This document shows positions 7,682-17,104 of a stretch of 64,000 nt of DNA, in pieces; the first letter of the stretch is position 1, and every line of letters starts with the position of its first letter. Source of the DNA: Arcanobacterium buesumense (lineage in GTDB: Bacteria > Actinomycetota > Actinomycetes > Actinomycetales > Actinomycetaceae). The stretch is taken from assembly GCF_012563545.1 (NCBI RefSeq), contig NZ_CP050804.1, positions 496,001 to 560,000 on the forward strand, in the 5' to 3' direction. A program made the position numbers and the translations under genes. The notes below the pieces were generated by a model. It was not told the origin of the DNA. It did not search any database and saw only the letters and a program-made list of their open reading frames with translations.

Positions 7682-9769
7682 GTGACTCAAACAGCCGAAA
7701 CTGCTACACATCCAGAGTGGGAAGGCTTTAAGGACGGTCTATGGCAGGATGCTATTGACGTTCGTGACTTCATCCAGAAGAACTACACTCCATATGAAGG
7801 TGATTCCTCATTCCTCGCTGATGAGACTGACAAGACTCGTCGCGTGTGGGAAACCTTAGAGGAAAAGTACCTCTCGGTGGAGCGTCAAAAGCGTGTGTAT
7901 GACGTAGATGTCGATACCCCAGCTGATGTTGATGCTTTTGGTCCTGGCTACATTTCGGAAGATGACGACGTTATCGTCGGTCTGCAAACCGATGTTCCAC
8001 TCAAGCGTGCGATGATGCCAAATGGTGGATGGCGCATGGTTGAAACTGCGATCAAGGAAGCGGGCAAAGAACCAAATCCTGAAGTGAAGGAGATCTTCAC
8101 AAAGTACCGTAAGACTCACAATGATGGGGTCTTTGATATCTACACTCCACGCATCCGGGCAGCGCGTTCATCCCATATTATTACTGGCTTGCCAGATGCT
8201 TATGGCCGTGGTCGTATTATTGGTGATTACCGCCGAGTTGCTCTTTACGGCGTTGACTTCCTCATCGAACAGAAGATGAAGGACAAGGATCTATACGCAG
8301 ATCAGCCATTCAGCCAAGATTGGGCACGCAATCGTGAAGAAATTTCGGAGCAGATCAAGGCTCTCAAGAAGCTGAAGAACATGGCAGCAAGCTATGGTTT
8401 TGACATCTCCCGTCCTGCAAAAACTGCGCAAGAAGCTGTTCAGTGGACTTACTTTGGCTATTTGGCATCAGTTAAGTCGCAAGATGGCGCTGCAATGTCC
8501 TTCGGCCGTTTGTCTGGCTTCTTCGATATTTATTTTGAACGTGATCTAGCTGCTGGCTTGATTACTGAAGAAGATGCCCAGGAAATTATCGATCAGCTTG
8601 TGATCAAGCTTCGTATTGTACGTTTCTTGCGTACTACGGCTTATGATGAGATCTTCTCTGGTGATCCGTACTGGGCAACTTGGTCCGATGGCGGTTTCGG
8701 TGAAGATGGACGTCCACTTGTGACAAAGACTTCTTTCCGTTTGCTCCAAACCCTCGTCAACCTTGGTCCAGCTCCAGAACCGAATATCACCATTTTCTGG
8801 TCTGAGAAGTTGCCACTCGGATACAAGCGCTTCTGCGCGCAGGTATCTATTGAAACTTCTTCGATTCAATACGAAGCTGATGAGCAGATCCGTGGTTACT
8901 GGGGCGATGACGCCGCTATTGCATGCTGTGTTTCGCCAATGGCTGTGGGTAAGCAGATGCAGTTCTTTGGTGCTCGCGTCAATGCTGCAAAGGCATTGCT
9001 TTACGCCGTGAATGGCGGCCGCGATGAAATGACTGGTAAGCAAATCGTCGATGGCTTTGAAGGTATTCAAGGTGATGGTCCACTCGACTTTGATGAAGTT
9101 TGGGCTAAGTACGAGGACATGCTTGACTGGGTAGTTGGAACCTACGTTGAGGCACTCAATATTATCCACTACTCCCACGATAAGTACGCATACGAAGCTA
9201 TGGAAATGGCGTTGCATGATTCGGAGATTATCCGAACCATGGGCTGTGGTATTGCTGGTCTATCTATTGTTGCTGATTCGTTGGCTGCAATTAAGTATGC
9301 AAAGGTTACCCCAGTCCGTGATGAAACTGGATTGATCGTTGACTACAAGACCGAAGGTGATTTCCCAACCTACGGTAACGATGACGATCGCGCTGATGAT
9401 ATCGCGGCAACTATCGTTCACACAGTGATGGAAAAGATCAAGAAGATCCCGATGTATCGCAATGCGATTCCAACCCAGTCAGTTCTTACCATTACGTCCA
9501 ATGTGGTTTACGGCAAGGCAACTGGAAACTTCCCATCAGGTCACCGTGCTGGAACGCCATTTGCTCCAGGTGCAAACCCAGAAAATGGTATGGATACGCA
9601 CGGTATGCTTGCTTCGATGCTATCGGTTGGTAAGCTACACTACCAAGATGCCCTTGACGGTATCTCATTAACAAACACTATTGTCCCATCGTCCCTCGGC
9701 CGTGACTTGGCTGAGCAGGTCGATAACTTGGTTGGCATCATGGATGCTGGCTTCATCAAGAAGGGCTAA
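7682..9769 (+). CDS. pflB: pyruvate formate-lyase catalytic subunit lacking the glycyl-radical domain
   Basis: A 695-residue formate C-acetyltransferase that splits pyruvate with CoA into acetyl-CoA and formate in anaerobic metabolism. It aligns with E. coli PflB from its N-terminus through the active-site cysteines (IACCVSPM, Cys415 and Cys416 here) and GKATGNFPSGHRAGTPFAPG. It stops at the equivalent of the LAGLMDGYF segment (about residue 690 of 760 in E. coli). The final section carrying the radical glycine is absent and is encoded by the next gene. The GTG start has AAAAGGAG upstream. This is not a frameshift: a stop codon, a ribosome binding site and a new ATG separate the two genes. 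Confidence 0.95.
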   Translation: MTQTAETATHPEWEGFKDGLWQDAIDVRDFIQKNYTPYEGDSSFLADETDKTRRVWETLEEKYLSVERQKRVYDVDVDTPADVDAFGPGYISEDDDVIVGLQTDVPLKRAMMPNGGWRMVETAIKEAGKEPNPEVKEIFTKYRKTHNDGVFDIYTPRIRAARSSHIITGLPDAYGRGRIIGDYRRVALYGVDFLIEQKMKDKDLYADQPFSQDWARNREEISEQIKALKKLKNMAASYGFDISRPAKTAQEAVQWTYFGYLASVKSQDGAAMSFGRLSGFFDIYFERDLAAGLITEEDAQEIIDQLVIKLRIVRFLRTTAYDEIFSGDPYWATWSDGGFGEDGRPLVTKTSFRLLQTLVNLGPAPEPNITIFWSEKLPLGYKRFCAQVSIETSSIQYEADEQIRGYWGDDAAIACCVSPMAVGKQMQFFGARVNAAKALLYAVNGGRDEMTGKQIVDGFEGIQGDGPLDFDEVWAKYEDMLDWVVGTYVEALNIIHYSHDKYAYEAMEMALHDSEIIRTMGCGIAGLSIVADSLAAIKYAKVTPVRDETGLIVDYKTEGDFPTYGNDDDRADDIAATIVHTVMEKIKKIPMYRNAIPTQSVLTITSNVVYGKATGNFPSGHRAGTPFAPGANPENGMDTHGMLASMLSVGKLHYQDALDGISLTNTIVPSSLGRDLAEQVDNLVGIMDAGFIKKG

Positions 9770-9792
9770 AGCCCAGTTTCGTTTAGCGAAAC
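9763..9792 (+). promoter_or_regulatory. two short hairpins between pflB and its radical-domain gene
   Basis: GGGC-TAAA-GCCC (9763-9774) encloses the pflB stop codon, and GTTTCG-TTTAG-CGAAAC (9776-9792) follows immediately. They occupy the 50-bp gap before the small glycyl-radical gene. Such structures could stabilise the upstream mRNA end or set the expression ratio of the two subunits; this is inference. Confidence 0.4.
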
Positions 9793-9819
9793 ATTTCACT
9801 CCCACGAAAGGAAAATAAC

Positions 9820-10068
9820 ATGGCTACGACGTATGAAGAGCGTCTTGCATCGATGAAGGCACAGCGCGCCGCCAAGGGTGGCGTTCAGGGTCTTTACCAC
9901 GCGAACATCAACGTGCTCAACCGCGACACCCTTGAGGACGCAATGGAGCATCCAGAGAAGTACCCACAGCTAACCGTTCGCGTATCTGGTTACGCTGTCA
10001 ACTTTGTTCGTCTCACCCGCGAGCAGCAGCTCGACGTTATCTCCCGTACCTTCCACGAGGGTATGTGA
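9820..10068 (+). CDS. grcA: stand-alone glycyl-radical domain of pyruvate formate-lyase (GrcA-like)
   Basis: An 82-residue protein equivalent to the C-terminus of PflB and to the C-terminal half of E. coli GrcA (YfiD). It contains [20 protein letters not shown] and the radical motif RVSGYAV with Gly57, then [14 protein letters not shown]. Its N-terminal 20 residues ([15 protein letters not shown]) are charged and have no counterpart in PflB. AAAGGA precedes the ATG. In E. coli GrcA is only a spare part for oxygen-damaged PflB; here the neighbouring PflB has no such domain, so this protein should be obligatory for activity. It sits 50 bp after pflB and 25 bp before pflA. Confidence 0.93.
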   Translation: MATTYEERLASMKAQRAAKGGVQGLYHANINVLNRDTLEDAMEHPEKYPQLTVRVSGYAVNFVRLTREQQLDVISRTFHEGM

Positions 10069-10093
10069 GAACTTTTAAGGACTGATCTACTCT

Positions 10094-11020
10094 ATGACGA
10101 CTTCTACGCAAAACTCGAGTGGCGAGCAATTTGACGCTACCCGGTATTGGGGCTCCGAAGGGAGCACTGGTGAATACCGCCCCCAACCAATTGAGGATGA
10201 AGTCCCACGTTTGAGTGGAGCAGGTCTTGACGGAGTTTCCTTGGCAGGGCCGATGTCACATCATGAACACGTTTCTGGTGTGCAAGCTGGTGACATCGGC
10301 TCTGTCCACTCTTGGGAACTTGTAACGGCAGTCGACGGTCCAGGTACCCGGTTAACAACATTTTTTGCGGGATGCCCACTTCGTTGCCTATACTGCCACA
10401 ATCCCGACACCTTAAAAATGAGAGAGGGCACAGCGGTACGCACTGCTGATATGCTCGAAAAAATTTCTCGCTATAAGGCTGTTTTTACTGTCTCGAATGG
10501 CGGCGTCACCTTCTCTGGTGGCGAGCCAATGATGCAACCGAAGTTTTTGGCCCAATTATTACAGGGCTGTAAAGATATGGGTATCCATACTGCAGTTGAT
10601 ACGTCCGGTTTCTTGGGCGCAAATATGACTGACGAGATGCTCGATAATGTTGATCTTTTCTTACTCGATGTGAAATCGGGTATTCCCGATTACTATAAAC
10701 GTACGACGGGCCGCGATTTAGAACAAACGTTAAAATTCGGGAAACGACTCGTTGAGCGTGGAAACAAGATATGGATCCGCTTTGTTCTTGTTCCTGGGCT
10801 AACAGATGATCCAGACAATGTTGAAGCCATTGCTGACATTGTTGAAAGCTGGGCCACAAGTGTTGAACGAGTAGAAGTGCTACCATTCCACCAAATGGCC
10901 CGCGATAAGTGGGCATCGCTCGGTTTGGAATATCAACTCAACGACGTCGAACCGCCGTCGAAAGAATCAACTGAAGCGGTGCGTGAGGTATTCCGTAGCC
11001 GCGGACTGACAGTTTTCTAA
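10094..11020 (+). CDS. pflA: pyruvate formate-lyase activating enzyme with N-terminal extension
   Basis: A 308-residue radical SAM enzyme that installs the glycyl radical on PFL. The 4Fe-4S cluster motif is GCPLRCLYCHNPDT (Cys94, Cys98, Cys101), followed by VTFSGGEPMMQP and AVDTSGFLG. E. coli PflA is 246 residues; here about 60 extra residues, polar and acidic, precede the core (VHSWELVTAVDGPG begins near residue 71). AAGGA lies about 12 bases before the ATG. An internal Met54 lacks a good ribosome site, so the extension is probably translated. It is the third gene of the pfl operon. Confidence 0.93.
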   Translation: MTTSTQNSSGEQFDATRYWGSEGSTGEYRPQPIEDEVPRLSGAGLDGVSLAGPMSHHEHVSGVQAGDIGSVHSWELVTAVDGPGTRLTTFFAGCPLRCLYCHNPDTLKMREGTAVRTADMLEKISRYKAVFTVSNGGVTFSGGEPMMQPKFLAQLLQGCKDMGIHTAVDTSGFLGANMTDEMLDNVDLFLLDVKSGIPDYYKRTTGRDLEQTLKFGKRLVERGNKIWIRFVLVPGLTDDPDNVEAIADIVESWATSVERVEVLPFHQMARDKWASLGLEYQLNDVEPPSKESTEAVREVFRSRGLTVF

Positions 11021-11115
11021 CTCCTCACTTTAGGCTCGCGTAACCGAATAAGGATACGTAATCCTTGGTCTTACGTAAATATTAGTCTTACGTATTTATA
11101 CTGGTCATTGAGCTC

Positions 11116-11569
11116 TCATTGAGATCTATGTGCTAGAGGATCTCCTAAGACTGCCAGTTCCTCTTTTGAGAGCTCCCATGTCAGAGGCGCAAGAAGCGGA
11201 ATTCCAGTCGACATGACATATGGATAATTCTCATAAACAAAAAATTTTACTGTTGTTTCTTTCCCATCGGCACGAAGATGCGTGATCTCATACGTGTACT
11301 TCGTGCGTGCATCTTCTGGAACCTCTCTGGTTAACCCGGCAAAGGCATCTTTGTCGGCATCGGAGGCAACGATATTTGCAAGTAAGGTTGAGAAAAAAAT
11401 CGAGATCTTTTCGCGCTGTGAACGTGGTGATCTGTTGCTCATCAGCATTAAATACAGTGACGCTATCAGATGTATTCTCTTGGTATTCTGTGCGCATAGC
11501 AGACGAGCAAGCGGTGAAAAACAAGACAGACACGACAAACAGTATCGAGAATCTAGTAACTCTGTTAAT
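11116..11569 (-). pseudogene. frameshifted small lipoprotein gene
   Basis: Two overlapping reading frames together make one sensible protein. The upstream frame gives a lipoprotein signal (NRVTRFSILFVVSVLFFTAC, Cys at the end) and then SDSVTVFNADEQQITTF. The downstream frame gives DKDAFAGLTREVPEDARTK, ITHLRADGKETTVKFFVYE and a C-terminus ending at 11116. The switch falls at a run of seven A (11393-11399; T on the coding strand), and losing one base would join the frames. The upstream frame also has no ATG, only ATT or internal GTG. The protein resembles small actinobacterial lipoproteins but I cannot name a family. A sequencing error at the homopolymer or phase variation are alternatives. Confidence 0.55.
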
Positions 11570-11671
11570 GTTTGCAGTCTATTCGCGGCCAGAATGACGC
11601 GCAAACAGTTTGCATTTTCTCGATTAATTGACTGGCGAGCACATGAAAATCGTTAGTATGCAACCGAAGAA

Positions 11672-12388
11672 TCATGCTTGTTGTGCTGGACGAGCACCGA
11701 AAATTGCGGTGCCGACACGAACAACAGTAGAGCCTTCTTCAATGGCAATACGCATATCGCTGCTCATTCCCATCGAGAGCACATCGGCGTCGGCTAACCC
11801 GGGAAGGTTCCGCATCTCTTCCGCTAGTCTCCGCGTCAGCACAAACGAGGAACGAATGTCTGTGTCGGTGCCCTGAGCGCCAATCGTCATCACCCCCGCA
11901 ATGTGAATGGAAGGCAGAGCCGATATCGCGCGCGCCAATTCAACAAAACTATCCGGGGAACAACCGAACTGAGTGGATGCGCCAGAAGAATTTATTTGTA
12001 GAAGTATCGGATATAGGCCGGTTACTTCACCACAAGCTAATCGCGCTTCTTGCCGGCGGTTAATACGTTGTGCAGTTTTTAGTGAATCCACAGTATCTAT
12101 TCGATCAGCCCACTGCATTGCAACAGACAGCTTATTCGACTGAACATGTCCGATAACCGAAGTAATAGGGAAGAATCCAGCGTTGTGTAATCCTTCAGTG
12201 GACGTAGCAAGCTGATCGATGAGATTGTGTCCCATTAATGTTCCGCCAGCGTTATAAGCCTCAGCGAGACGCTCCAGCGGTTGGTGCTTGGCTGCTAGCA
12301 TCAGATCAACATGCCTACCGTGAGCAAAGCGCGAAATATCGTCGCGCACCCGGGCAATATTGTCAGCAATATCTATCGGGTGCATCAT
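11672..12388 (-). CDS. yggS: YggS family pyridoxal phosphate homeostasis protein
   Basis: A 238-residue PLP-binding TIM-barrel protein of the YggS/PROSC family, which buffers pyridoxal phosphate and affects amino-acid pools. The PLP lysine lies in MLAAKHQP (about residue 34). The phosphate-binding end SMGMSSDMRIAIEEGSTVVR-VGTAIFG is intact. The expected GENRVQE stretch reads MGHNLIDQL here, a mild divergence. The ATG directly follows the TAA of the upstream helicase gene, so translation is probably coupled. Confidence 0.9.
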   Translation of the reverse strand: MMHPIDIADNIARVRDDISRFAHGRHVDLMLAAKHQPLERLAEAYNAGGTLMGHNLIDQLATSTEGLHNAGFFPITSVIGHVQSNKLSVAMQWADRIDTVDSLKTAQRINRRQEARLACGEVTGLYPILLQINSSGASTQFGCSPDSFVELARAISALPSIHIAGVMTIGAQGTDTDIRSSFVLTRRLAEEMRNLPGLADADVLSMGMSSDMRIAIEEGSTVVRVGTAIFGARPAQQA

Positions 12389-15061
12389 TTATCGCTCACC
12401 TAGTCGGATCGGTTGGAGTACCAGCCTGTCACTCTTGTCGGAAGCATCCAAATCGACAATAGCCCACAAACCCCACGCTCCTGCATCATCACCAGAATCT
12501 AGAATCTGCAATGCTAGCCAGACCCGACCGCTGCTATGCGATTCGAGTAAATCGGAGGCATCACCATCATCCATTCCTGCTTGGAGTAAATCGGCGAAGG
12601 AGGGATCTTCCAAAATTGCGAAGAACTGCGTTCCGCGTGCCGTCTGATCAGTGCCAAGGAAATCATATTCATCGAAGTATGGACCAATCGCGTCAGCCCA
12701 GCGGTCGGCATCCCATCCAGAATCGCCGTCTAAGCGCTCTAATTCTTCGTAGTCTTCCCGATCCAAAAGCTCAACACGATAAAACATTGCGTTACGAACC
12801 GCCACTCGCAGAGCATGCTTATTACGAGTAAAAGCAACGTTGCCGTCGTCGTCGGCACCAAACGCAGCTTCTTCACCCTGTACTGAATCTTCTGAACCAA
12901 GAGAATTCAATTCGGCAAGTGTCACGCGCCCATCAGCTAATGCCTCCCATTCGTCAAGGAGCGAAGAATCGATAGAGCGCACTAGGCGAGCTAGCCAATC
13001 GATAATATCTTCAACCTCATCGGTGCGCACAGCCAACGGAACCGTCTGCCGCATCGCTCGGTAGACGTCCGTAATATAGCGCAAAAGGACGCCTTCAGAG
13101 CGAGCTAAGTCATAGTGAGCGACAAACTCAGAGAAGGTCAAACCATCTTCAATAAGCTGACGTACAACAGATTTTGGTTTTAATTCTTGACCGCGCACCC
13201 ACGGGTTCGTTTTGGCATAAGTTTCTAAAGCGGGCTCGAGGAGATCAACGAGGGGTTTAGGCCACGTAACTTCATCGACGAGCGCCATACGTTCGTCATA
13301 TTCGACGCCCTCAGCTTTGAGCTTGCCGATCAGTTCACCGCGCGCTTGGCGTTGCTGAGCATAAAGCGCTGGAGTGGGATCCTCACTGACAGCTTCAATA
13401 ATCGACACCACATCGAGCGCGTAGGTAGTCGATTCCATATCCAACAGATCGAAGGCTGCTAGCGCGAATGGGGCAAGAGGTGAATTCAGGGCAAAATCAG
13501 ATGGCACGTCGCGCGTGAAATGGATAGCGTTCTCATCTCCATGTTCTGCTCGCCATTCGCGGTTCTCATGAGTGATAACCCCTGCGGTTCGTAGCGACTG
13601 ATAAATCGTAATGGCTTTACGAACGAGGGTATTGCGCTCGCGGTGTGGTTCATGGTTGTCACACAGTACAGTTTTTGCTGTTGCTACTGGGTTTGGGCGT
13701 TGGAGTAAATTCAGGATCAGGCTATGATCTACTCGCATGCGTGAAGTCAGCGTTTCGGGTTGCGCGGCAACCAAGGTGTTAAATGTGTTTTCGGACCAGC
13801 TTATTGTTCCTTCGGGAGCTTTAACTTTTTGGACACGTTTGATTTTCGCTGGGTCATCACCGGCTTTGCGTAATCGGCGAGCGTTTTCGATGTCATGTTC
13901 GGGAGCTTCGACGACGACGTATCCGACGGTGTCAAAGCCAGCTCGGCCAGCGCGCCCGGCAATTTGATGGAATTCGCGGGCCGTAATATGGCGTTGTTTG
14001 GTGCCATCGAATTTGGTTAATGAGGTCATAAGAACAGTCCGAATGGGGACGTTAATGCCAACGCCTAAAGTATCGGTTCCGCAGATAACGTTGAGTAGTC
14101 CGGCTTGTGCGAGGCGTTCTACGAGCCGCCGATAACGGGGGAGCAGTCCAGCGTGGTGGATGCCAATTCCAGCTCGTAACAGCTTTGATAAGACTTTTCC
14201 GAAACCTGGGGAGAACGTGAAGGACGCAAGAGCGGAAGCGATTCGTTCTTTTTGCTCTTTGGAAGCAACTGCCATTGATTGGAGCGCGAGTGCTTGGGCG
14301 ACTGCTTCACGTTGGGAAAAGTGGACAACATAGACTGGCGCCATGTGGGTTGCGATGAGTTCTTTAATAACTTCACCAATCGGTTCAGTTGACCAAGAAA
14401 AATGGAGTGGTACTGGCCGAACGGCGTCGTCGACGATACTTACCGAACGATTAGTGCGACGGGTGAGGTCTGCGGTTAACTTTGTGGTATCGCCAAGGGT
14501 GGCAGAAAGGAGAATCTGTTGGGCTTGTGGCAGTGTTAAGAGCGGAACTTGCCAGGCCCAGCCGCGTTGCGGATCGTCATAGAAATGGAATTCGTCCATG
14601 ACGACGATGCCGACGTCGGCTTGATCGCCTTCGCGTAACGCAATATTGGCTAAAATTTCTGCAGTTGCACAAATAATAGGAGCTCCGGCATTAATTGATG
14701 AATCGCCGGTGACCATACCAACATTATGTGCCCCGAAATGACCGATAAGCTCGAAGAACTTTTCTGACACGAGAGCTTTAAGCGGAGCGGTATAGTAGGC
14801 GGTGCGTCCGGTTGCTAGCCCAGTAAAGAGAGCTTGCATAGCGATCATCGACTTCCCAGAACCAGTCGGCGTGGAGACAATAACATGGTCTCCAGAAACG
14901 ATATTCAAGAGTGCTTCGTCTTGATGTGGATACATCTGTTTACCGGTAGACGCTACCCATGCACTGAAAGCCTCGTACATATCTTCTGAGCTAGGAGATA
15001 GTCCGTGAGCATCTTCTAACGCATCGAGGGTGATATTGAGGCCAGGAATATCGGTGGTCAT
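12389..15061 (-). CDS. Ski2-like DEAD/DEAH-box helicase with DUF3516 (HelY type)
   Basis: An 890-residue superfamily 2 helicase. Walker A is TPTGSGKS (residues 64-71), the DExH box is DEFH (156-159), motif III is SATLG, and the second RecA domain carries GIHHAGLLPRYRR, GTDTLGVGINVP and HQIAGRAGRAGFD. The last third, ending in FRVELLDREDYEELE-like and WADAIGPYFDEYD segments, matches the actinobacterial DUF3516 region. It probably acts on structured RNA, by analogy with Ski2/Mtr4; a direct role here is unproven. It heads a two-gene unit with yggS and diverges from the MacAB-like operon. Confidence 0.88.
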   Translation of the reverse strand: MTTDIPGLNITLDALEDAHGLSPSSEDMYEAFSAWVASTGKQMYPHQDEALLNIVSGDHVIVSTPTGSGKSMIAMQALFTGLATGRTAYYTAPLKALVSEKFFELIGHFGAHNVGMVTGDSSINAGAPIICATAEILANIALREGDQADVGIVVMDEFHFYDDPQRGWAWQVPLLTLPQAQQILLSATLGDTTKLTADLTRRTNRSVSIVDDAVRPVPLHFSWSTEPIGEVIKELIATHMAPVYVVHFSQREAVAQALALQSMAVASKEQKERIASALASFTFSPGFGKVLSKLLRAGIGIHHAGLLPRYRRLVERLAQAGLLNVICGTDTLGVGINVPIRTVLMTSLTKFDGTKQRHITAREFHQIAGRAGRAGFDTVGYVVVEAPEHDIENARRLRKAGDDPAKIKRVQKVKAPEGTISWSENTFNTLVAAQPETLTSRMRVDHSLILNLLQRPNPVATAKTVLCDNHEPHRERNTLVRKAITIYQSLRTAGVITHENREWRAEHGDENAIHFTRDVPSDFALNSPLAPFALAAFDLLDMESTTYALDVVSIIEAVSEDPTPALYAQQRQARGELIGKLKAEGVEYDERMALVDEVTWPKPLVDLLEPALETYAKTNPWVRGQELKPKSVVRQLIEDGLTFSEFVAHYDLARSEGVLLRYITDVYRAMRQTVPLAVRTDEVEDIIDWLARLVRSIDSSLLDEWEALADGRVTLAELNSLGSEDSVQGEEAAFGADDDGNVAFTRNKHALRVAVRNAMFYRVELLDREDYEELERLDGDSGWDADRWADAIGPYFDEYDFLGTDQTARGTQFFAILEDPSFADLLQAGMDDGDASDLLESHSSGRVWLALQILDSGDDAGAWGLWAIVDLDASDKSDRLVLQPIRLGER

Positions 15062-15251
15062 TGATCATCTCCGTCAGGATTAGCGTAATGTCCTTAATAT
15101 ATCAGGTTTACTATGGAGGAATGCTGCCTAGAATTTCCAGAATTTCGCAAGGCGGGTATTTCTAGGGCAACCCTAAAACACCTGAGCTACGGAGATCAAA
15201 AATGGTTGTTGGAGCTGGTTAGGGTAGGGTAACATCAGTGTTGAATCCGAT

Positions 15252-15270
15252 TGCCAACATGGTGTTGGCA
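15252..15270. promoter_or_regulatory. inverted repeat before the efflux operon
   Basis: TGCCAACA-TGG-TGTTGGCA is an eight-base perfect dyad about 58 bp before the adaptor gene start. It could be an operator for a local repressor or a leader hairpin. The rest of 15062-15251 shows no gene. Confidence 0.4.
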
Positions 15271-15327
15271 GGCTTGAGATAACCAGTGAAGGTTGTGATA
15301 GCCGAGTTAGAAATAAAGGAACTTGCA

Positions 15328-16347
15328 ATGGAAAATCACCCTACTCGCAAGCTTGTCTTTGCTATTATTCGAATTATTATTTCCGCAGTTATTGCGGTAG
15401 CTCTGGTGAAGTTTGCGTTTTTTCCTGACCAGCAGCCCAAAGAGCCATTACACGGCCAGGGGAATTTTGTGCTTCCTACAGTGACTCCAATTCGTGGAGA
15501 TATTAAAAATGATTCAAAGTTTGACGCAGTAGTTTTACGCGATGCCGCCAAAGCCATTAAATCAACAGCGGAAGGTGAGATCGTTCATTTTTTCGTTGCT
15601 GATGGAGCGAGTGTGGAACAAGGCGCACCACTACTACAGGTGAAGACTACAACAGTTGTTGAGACAGCTGCACCAGTTCCGTCCATCGGAGACGACGGAG
15701 AGCTACCGGAAGTTCAGCCGCAGTCAGTTGAACAAACGTCATATAACAATGTCCTGGCACCAGCTACCGGCACGGTGAATTTCGATGCCATGCTCAAACA
15801 GCATGTGACATTTAATGATCCACTTGGCGCCATTGTTCTGGCAACTTTCCATGCTAATGTGTCTGTTACTCCAGATCAGCTTTATGCATTGCAGTCAATT
15901 CCAAGTGAAGCAGAAGTGGTGATCGCCAATGGTCCGGCACCGTTTATGTGCACGAATCTACGCACTATATCGACAACAATAGTGGGGCAATCCCCTGATG
16001 GTGGCAATCAAAATTCGTCTCCCCAGTTAGTGTGTGATATTCCAGCTGATCAAACTGTTTTTGACGGCATTAAAGCAACACTCAATATTGCTGGCGAGGA
16101 AGTCAATGACGCCCTATTGTTGCCGGTAACAGCGGTAGAGGGCCGATTTAGAGAAGGTAAAGTATATTTGCCAGCTGACGATTTTGGTGGTGAACCAACA
16201 CCAGTAGTGGTGCAATTAGGTATCAACGATGGGCAGCTGGTTGTTATCACCGAAGGACTAGATGAAGACAGCGAAGTTCTAGAGTTTGTGCCACGCAAAT
16301 CCGATGATGAACATAATAGCGAAAAAAATATGCCAATGGGGTATTAG
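15328..16347 (+). CDS. membrane-fusion (HlyD/MacA-like) adaptor of an ABC exporter
   Basis: A 339-residue protein with one N-terminal membrane anchor (LVFAIIRIIISAVIAVALV) and an extracellular part resembling periplasmic adaptor subunits: a lipoyl-like half (DGASVEQGAPLLQVKT), a second half (APATGTVNFDAMLKQHV) and a C-terminal beta domain (LLPVTAVEGRFREGKVYL). ATG 15328 is preceded by AAAGGA with seven-base spacing; an in-frame ATG at 15286 is less likely. It is the first gene of a three-gene operon with an ATPase and a permease. The exported substrate is unknown. Confidence 0.82.
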   Translation: MENHPTRKLVFAIIRIIISAVIAVALVKFAFFPDQQPKEPLHGQGNFVLPTVTPIRGDIKNDSKFDAVVLRDAAKAIKSTAEGEIVHFFVADGASVEQGAPLLQVKTTTVVETAAPVPSIGDDGELPEVQPQSVEQTSYNNVLAPATGTVNFDAMLKQHVTFNDPLGAIVLATFHANVSVTPDQLYALQSIPSEAEVVIANGPAPFMCTNLRTISTTIVGQSPDGGNQNSSPQLVCDIPADQTVFDGIKATLNIAGEEVNDALLLPVTAVEGRFREGKVYLPADDFGGEPTPVVVQLGINDGQLVVITEGLDEDSEVLEFVPRKSDDEHNSEKNMPMGY

Positions 16348-16357
16348 GGGACTAATA

Positions 16358-17104
16358 ATGCTCAAACTTCGTGATATAACACGGACGGTCACCTTGCCTA
16401 ATGGCGAAGATTTACATATCTTGCGCGGTGTTAATTGTGATATTGCTTCGGGAGAACATATTTCTATCGTAGGCCATTCGGGTACCGGTAAATCAACCTT
16501 GCTTAATATTATTGGGCTTCTCGATCAACCAACGAGTGGAATATATCAGTGGGATGAGACAGACGTGTTAAGTCTTTCTGACGGACAACGTTCTCGGTTA
16601 CGAGGAAGTAAGGTAGGATTTGTTTTCCAACAATTTAACCTATTTCCTTCCCGAACTATTCTCAACAATGTTGAAGTCCCGTTGTTTTATAATTCCGGCT
16701 TAGAGCTTTATCAACGCCATGAGAAAGCCGCATATATGCTTGAATCTGTTGGCTTAGGCGATCGGCTTGACGCATTTCCTAGTCAGCTATCGGGAGGTGA
16801 GCAACAGCGAGTGGCAATTGCTCGGGCATTGATACGTAACCCGCATATTATTCTGGCTGATGAGCCGACTGGAGCACTTGATCCTGAAACTGGAATGCAA
16901 GTGATGGATGTATTAGAGCGTGCTGCAAAAGCGCATAATTCTGCGTTGATAGTTATTAGCCATGATGTCAACGTCGCGCAGCGGGCTTCGACCGTCTATC
17001 AGATCTCAAACGGTGTATTACATAATGTGACAGGATTAGCTGATCCCTTTGGTTTCCAAGCTGTCAAAGAGGACCTCGCGATCGGGTCAGGGGCAACATC
17101 ATGA
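16358..17104 (+). CDS. MacB-type ABC transporter ATP-binding protein
   Basis: A 248-residue ABC ATPase of the LolD/MacB group. Walker A is GHSGTGKST, the Q-loop is [13 protein letters not shown], the signature is [15 protein letters not shown] and Walker B is [12 protein letters not shown], with the switch histidine in VISHD. The ATG at 16358 follows a GGGG-rich ribosome site. The stop codon overlaps the permease ATG by four bases (ATGA), indicating translational coupling. Confidence 0.92.
   Translation: MLKLRDITRTVTLPNGEDLHILRGVNCDIASGEHISIVGHSGTGKSTLLNIIGLLDQPTSGIYQWDETDVLSLSDGQRSRLRGSKVGFVFQQFNLFPSRTILNNVEVPLFYNSGLELYQRHEKAAYMLESVGLGDRLDAFPSQLSGGEQQRVAIARALIRNPHIILADEPTGALDPETGMQVMDVLERAAKAHNSALIVISHDVNVAQRASTVYQISNGVLHNVTGLADPFGFQAVKEDLAIGSGATS

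Noticed and set aside
8546-9217. 223-codon open frame antisense to pflB
   Set aside because: It lies wholly within the well-conserved pflB gene on the other strand, has no ribosome site and its translation is rich in unlikely residue runs. It is a by-product of strong codon bias.
4640-9790. shared 13-mer AGTTTCGTTTAGC upstream of aspA and after pflB
   Set aside because: A few shared 13-mers are expected by chance in a 64-kb window, and the contexts differ.
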